Origin: Calamus simplicifolius
Lineage: Eukaryota > Streptophyta > Magnoliopsida > Arecales > Arecaceae
Assembly (NCBI GenBank): GCA_900491605.1
Contig: UESW01004820.1
Location: forward strand, 117,542-181,541
DNA: 64,000 nt
Reading direction: 5' to 3'
Below, one piece after another: positions 59,468-64,000 of the stretch. Position numbers and translations under genes: made by a program. Each line of letters starts with the position of its first letter. Position 1 is the stretch's first letter. The notes beneath the pieces were generated by a model, which saw only the letters and a list, made by a program, of their open reading frames with translations, made no database searches and was not told the DNA's origin.

Positions 59468-61281
59468 ATGTAGAAAAGGATGAAGTCGGTGAATCCTCTG
59501 TCACTAGCCATCCACGTGTCCAACCTTTAATGGTAATTCATATGGAGAAGAGTGGATGAAGATTTTCAAGGATGAACATGATACTTAGGGAGAGAGGGGT
59601 GCTAGCGCCTCTTGAATCCCCTTGTAGAAATATTCAAAACAAAGATCTCTCATCTAATCTTTTTTCACACCTTTTCAGGACGAAGAGAAAGAATATATTT
59701 ATAGAGAGAGAGGAAGAGAAAGAAGCATTCCAAGGGAGAAGAAGAGACCTCTTTCTCATGGTAACCTTAATCAAGAGAGAAGAAGAGACTCCCCTCCTCA
59801 TCGTAACGTCATGGTAATGTTAATCCAAGAAGGAGGAAGAGACTTCCCTTCCCATGGTAATGTTAATCCAAGTGTCACAATCTTAGCTTTTAAAATTAGG
59901 AGTTAGTTATCACATAACTATATGCCCTAATCTGTACGTGTTCATCATCGTACCGTAGAGATTCATCATGCGTCATCCCATGGGCATGGATCCTTCTGGC
60001 TGAGATTTACCATCCATACCCGAATAATCAGAGCCATCCATCATATGGAACAAGCCATATTTGGATATCCAATTATTTATTCATCATATGCACAAATAAT
60101 TTCTCTCTAACATTCCTTCTACTATAATGGATCATATCCATTATTATTTTATCTTTTTTAAATTATGTCTTACCCAATTATTTAATTGGTCATCTTATCT
60201 AAATTAAATCTAATTTAATTCTCATTTTAATTCATCCAAAATTCTTCTTAATGCGTGTGACCCATTAGGCCCTTTAACATGTTGATAATAATCATGTCCT
60301 AATCACATACCCTAGGAATGATTGGGCAACTCTTTGTCCAAGTCAACAACATGATTATAGATCATGAGAGGCCTCTAGCAAAGCATCATGATCACCCAAC
60401 TGCTAAAGGTTTTGTTGACGTGATCATCAACAACACCTATCCATGAACGGTTACCGTATGATCAAATCCTTTCGTCACATATCCCAGATCAATCAGTGGT
60501 ATGGAATGTGTCAATCATGTAATTGATCTTTGTTTACTTGATCTCAGGAAAATTGACTCATATGAATTAGAACATTGAAACCATTTCGAATTCTAACTTA
60601 ACCTTGCAAGGATTTAACAGTCAATTTTATCCATCAAGTAGCCATGGAATATAACCCTTTCTATCAAGGGAGACAAATCCTATCTTGATCAAACACCACC
60701 TTTATGTGCTTCATGTTATACCCAACCGACACCATATTTGCCACCCGTGGCTAGAGCGACGTTTGGATGTCATCAAAGTATGACATTCCATACATGAGAT
60801 GCAATGAAGATTTCAAGTCAAAGGATCACTCACACTACCGTCATTAGAGATCAACCACCGATACTATATAATATCCATATGGGATCTCTATACGGGTCAT
60901 CCAATGCATCGTTACAATAACGAACATCGATACACCTATCCAAGTATCTTCATACTTCAGCTTATGAAATTAGCTACTCACCCCAAGGGTAAGGATATGC
61001 AATGTGTGCCAGTCTCACGGTGTTCGATGGTGTCCAGTCCCATCTACACATCGATTAGGAAAATTTAAAGAATCGAACCATAACGTGTAATTTGGATCTC
61101 ATAATTTGTAATATCTATTACAAATTCTATATGCACGGTTCACATTCTTTTGGACTTTATCTCACAGACAAATATATCAAATAAAAGACATCTGGATAGA
61201 TAAAGAAACCATTTTATTTGATTTGTATTCATAGAATGTATACGACATTCAATCTAATTGGATTTAGGGTATACACTAATA
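59468..61281 (-). repeat. 5' LTR of copia, outer segment
   Basis: Continuation of the split LTR right of the nested Sirevirus, from GTAGAAAAGGATGAAG to the end GGGTATACACTAATA (TA in place of CA). It contains an extra stretch near 59800-60010 that the 3' LTRs lack. A TATA candidate is at 59696-59704. Confidence 0.88.
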
Positions 61282-61439
61282 GAAATATGTAATTTCTAAA
61301 TGTGGTGACATAAAAACTTGGAATTAAAACTTTTAAGATGTAGCATGTGATATGAGTTTAAAATAATTAAATAATATAAGTAAGAAAATTTTTTTACAAC
61401 ATGTCATGTACTTAATTTTTAATGATGTGTTTATATTAG
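61282..61439. other. Flank right of copia
   Basis: Starts with the target repeat GAAAT. AT-rich, no features seen before the LINE. Confidence 0.5.
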
Positions 61440-62968
61440 ACTTACTGAGTGTGGGTTCGTTCAATCCTCTTTGATATTTTTTAGAGCCCAAAAAAGGAAT
61501 AAGGATAGAACTCCGCCAAGGCCGGTACTAAGCCTAGGTAATGAAGGAGGGTTGTGTTAGGTAGCTGACAGCTAGCGTAAAACTCTGTCAGAACCTTAAA
61601 ACATGAATATGTTAAATTAAACTATTCGAAGGGCTAGGACATTCCCGTAAAGAGATGCATTGCATCTTCCTCCGAATGTTTTAAAAAATGGGCAAGGAGC
61701 GCTGCACCAATGCTTGGGTACGATGATAAGTGAGCAAGGGTTTCTGTACTATGGATAAGTGTGAGTAAAGAAGTTAGTCCATGATAATCAGTTTAGAGTA
61801 GCAACATAGAACATAGGAATACTAACAGGTAAAATTATGGAGATAGTAGACACTATGATTAGGAAAAAAATAAATATAATATGCTTACAAGAGACTAAAT
61901 GGATAGGTAAAATATCTAGAGAAATAGAGAATACATGATATAAATTATATTAACCAAAAAATATAAAATAGAAATGGAGTAAGATAATTATAGACAAGAA
62001 TTTTAAGGAATATGTTGTGAAGGTAACTAGAAAAGAAGATCGGATTATATCACTAAAACTTATAATTGAGAATAACATAATTAATTAACATAATTAGTGC
62101 ATATGCACCACAAGTAGGATTAGACCAATAAACTAAAACATAATTTTGGGAAGACAGACGAAGTAATGCAAGAAAAACCACAAGAAGAAAAGATATATTT
62201 GGAATGAGATTTTAATGGACATGTAGGTAAATAAAAGGATGGATATGAAATGGTACTTGGAGATATGAATTTGAAGATAGGAATGAAGCCGGCTTGAGCT
62301 TATTAGATTTTGTAGTGGCGTATGATTTAATAATAGAAAACACTTGTTTTAAAAAGAGAGATGAGCATTTAATAACATTTAAAAGTAGTTCTAATAAAAG
62401 TCAAATAGACTTTTTCTTAACTAGGAAGATAGATAAAATAACATGTAAAAACTGTAAAGTTATTTTAGGAGAAAGTTTAACTTCACAACATAGGATAATG
62501 GTAGCAGACATATGGATAAAAATGAAATCTAAAGTAAAACATAAAACTATTAATCCAAAAATTAAATGTTAAAATTTGAAAAGAAAAAAACTAGAATTAT
62601 TTAAAGAAAAGTTAGTAAGAGTAATGACTATGAATAGATAGTGATCCCAACTTAATATGAAAAAAAATAACTAAATGCATAAAAATACAGCAAAAGAAGT
62701 TCTAGAAGAATCAAAAGGGGTAGGACTAGTAGGAAAGAAAACTCGATGGTGGAACAAGAAAGTTCAAGCTGTTATCAATCTTAAAAGGACAAACTATAAA
62801 ATTTGGCAAGAGGCTAGGGATGAAGAAAGTCTTAAAAAGTATAGGGATGCAAAGAAAGGAGCTAAAAAAGCAGTAAGTAATGCCAAACTTAAAGCCTATG
62901 ATGATTTATATAATAGGCTAGATACAAAAGAAGATGAAAAGACTATATATAAATTAGCAAAACTAAGA
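61440..62968 (+). mobile_element. RTE-type LINE, 5' part, broken
   Basis: The 5' region (61440-61790) contains GAAGGGCTAGGACATTCCCG and other words typical of plant RTE leaders. From about 61795 the frame reads FRVAT, stop, NIGILTGKIMEIVDTM, then INIICLQETKWIG, the start of the endonuclease domain. 62294-62572 (DFVVAYDLIIENTCFKK, SQIDFFLTRK, GESLTSQHRIMVADI) is the endonuclease end with the catalytic His block, and 62675-62970 (RWWNKKVQAVINLKRTNYKIW, YRDAKKGAKKAVSNAK) is the linker before the RT. The RT itself is absent. Interrupting stops make it inactive. Confidence 0.85.
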
Positions 62969-63408
62969 ATTCTCTTTCCCTCGGCTAGCCACCTTTGGAT
63001 CCAGAACTCGCATTGTGTCTGGGACGACTTCAAAATCAACATCCGGGATCTCCTCATATTTAACTTCGGTAGATAGCTCGGTCCTTGGCGTGCGAACGTC
63101 ATAATAATCAGTTTCTAAAAAGGAGAGGTCTAAGTTCGGATATCTCTGAGAAATCTTTGCTCGCATTTCCTCTTCTATAAATTGGAATGCATCAGCACAA
63201 GGCTGCCTTGTGCTCATCTAAAAATTGAGCAAAACTTTTATACTCTTCCATTGCCAGAGCAGCCTGTCTATTGGCTTTAGTCACTTGGCCCTCGAGTTCG
63301 AAACACCTCTGACGACTCGAAGCCAACTCCCCTCTCAAAGCCCTTAATTGATTATGGGCTTCAGACACCATCCTACTCACCTGAAGACACAAAATCAATT
63401 AGATTAAT
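62795..63408. repeat. Tandem chimeric repeat, unit 1 (614 bp)
   Basis: Unit 1 matches unit 2 (63409-64000 and beyond) at a constant offset of 614. Each unit joins about 175 bp of LINE linker (+ strand) to about 430 bp holding a minus-strand coiled-coil gene fragment. The LINE side is the same in both units, so the fusion came before the duplication. Confidence 0.95.
62963..63389 (-). pseudogene. Coiled-coil gene fragment, unit 1
   Basis: An intron acceptor (TGTCTTCAG at 63381-63389) precedes VSRMVSEAHNQLRALRGEL. A heptad-rich coiled coil follows (ELEGQVTKANRQAALAMEEY), then FAQFLDEHKAALC. A one-base shift leads to CADAFQFIEEEMRAKI, PNLDLSFLETDYYDV and an acidic end (DPKVASRGKENS, stop). Coiled coils ending in 'P-LDLS' are common at the C-terminus of plant gypsy-type transposon proteins. 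The exact family is not settled. Confidence 0.6.
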
Positions 63409-64000
63409 TATAAAATTTGGCAAGAGGCTAGGGATGAAGAAAGTCTTAAAAAGTATAGGGATGCAAAGAAAGGAGCTAAAAAAGCAGTAAGTAATGCCAA
63501 ACTTAAAGTCTATGATGATTTATATAATAGGCTAGATACAAAAGAAGATGAAAAGATTATATATAAATTAGCAAAACTAAGAATTCTCTTTCCCTCGGCT
63601 AGCCACCTTTGGATCCAGAACTCGCATTGTGTATGGGACGACTTCAAAATCAACATCCGGGATCTCCTCATATTTAACTTCGGTAGATAGCTCGGTCCTT
63701 GGCGTGCAAACGTCATAGTAATCGGTTTATAAAAAGGAGAGGTCTAAGTTCGGATATCTCTGAGAAATCTTTGCTCGCATTTCCTCCTCTATAAATTGGA
63801 ATGCATCAGCACAAGGCTGCCTTGCGCTCATCTAAAAATTGAGCAAAACTTTTATACTCTTCCATTGCCAGAGCAGCCTGTCTATTGGCTTTAGTCACTT
63901 GGCCCTCGAGTTCGAAACACCTCTGACGACTCGAAGCCAACTCCCCTCTCAAAGCCCTTAATTGATTATGGGCTTCAGACGCCATCCTACTCACCTGAAG
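63409..64000. repeat. Tandem chimeric repeat, unit 2 (runs off the window)
   Basis: Same order as unit 1, with few differences. It is cut by the window end at a position matching 63386, so the array may continue. Confidence 0.95.
63577..64000 (-). pseudogene. Coiled-coil gene fragment, unit 2
   Basis: Nearly the same as in unit 1, including the frameshift at 'AALC/CADAF', which therefore predates the duplication. Its acceptor end is at the window border. Confidence 0.6.

Larger units (their letters stand above)
42557..61281 (-). mobile_element. Minus-strand Ty1/copia, full span, split by a nested Sirevirus (copy B)
   Basis: It runs from the 3' LTR (42557-44317) through RNase H, RT, integrase, protease and gag to the primer-binding site (49941-49952) and a 5' LTR (49954-50118 continuing at 59468-61281). 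Without the inserted 50119-59467 it is about 9.4 kb. Target repeats are GAAAA (42552-42556) and GAAAT (61282-61286), one mismatch. The gene order is copia-type. The gag zinc knuckle and most RT blocks are clear, but frameshifts make it defective. The lineage could be Tork/Angela-like; this is not settled here. Confidence 0.92.

Overview
This is a stretch of a plant nuclear genome, almost entirely transposable elements. No host gene appears intact. Angiosperm origin is shown by Ty1/copia elements primed by initiator tRNA-Met, a Sirevirus-type copia with an envelope-like third region, an En/Spm (CACTA) element with TNP2-like and TNPA-like genes, a Mutator-like element with 9-bp target duplications, an RTE-type LINE, and a remnant exon of a caffeic-acid O-methyltransferase-like gene. 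A large monocot genome such as a palm would fit, but the species is an inference I cannot prove from the sequence.

The dominant feature is a long direct duplication. Copy A (1-17917) matches copy B (32486-49285) closely, with scattered small indels. Each copy holds, in order: a copia pol tail and its LTR (cut short in B), an AT-rich stretch, an O-methyltransferase exon remnant, a Mutator-like element, a long-TIR foldback element, and a minus-strand copia inserted at the same site (left target duplication gaaaa). The duplication is therefore younger than these insertions. A single N at 33717 sits exactly where A and B lose homology, so unresolved haplotypes or an assembly join must be considered.

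In copy A the minus-strand copia breaks at 17917. The A-only stretch 17918-32485 holds a GATC-dense patch, a CACTA element of about 9.9 kb (right end TAGTG at 27997-28001, left end not found) with palindromic subterminal repeats and several tandem repeats, a copia LTR piece, and the gag-protease end of another copia with its own 5' LTR. In copy B the copia continues to its primer-binding site and 5' LTR. That LTR is split by a nested Sirevirus (50119-59467). Right of this come an RTE LINE and a 614-bp tandem duplication that fuses LINE sequence to a minus-strand coiled-coil gene fragment and runs off the window end.

The most interesting signals are: an array of GTCGGCT motifs (AGCCGAC on the element strand, a DRE/CRT core) upstream of the TATA box in both Sirevirus LTRs and again just upstream of its envelope-like region; the palindromic subterminal and GC-rich hairpin repeats of the CACTA element; a run of three palindromes before the TNP2 gene; and the chimeric tandem repeat at the right edge. 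All transposon genes seen carry stops or frameshifts. I found no tRNA, rRNA, CRISPR array or riboswitch.
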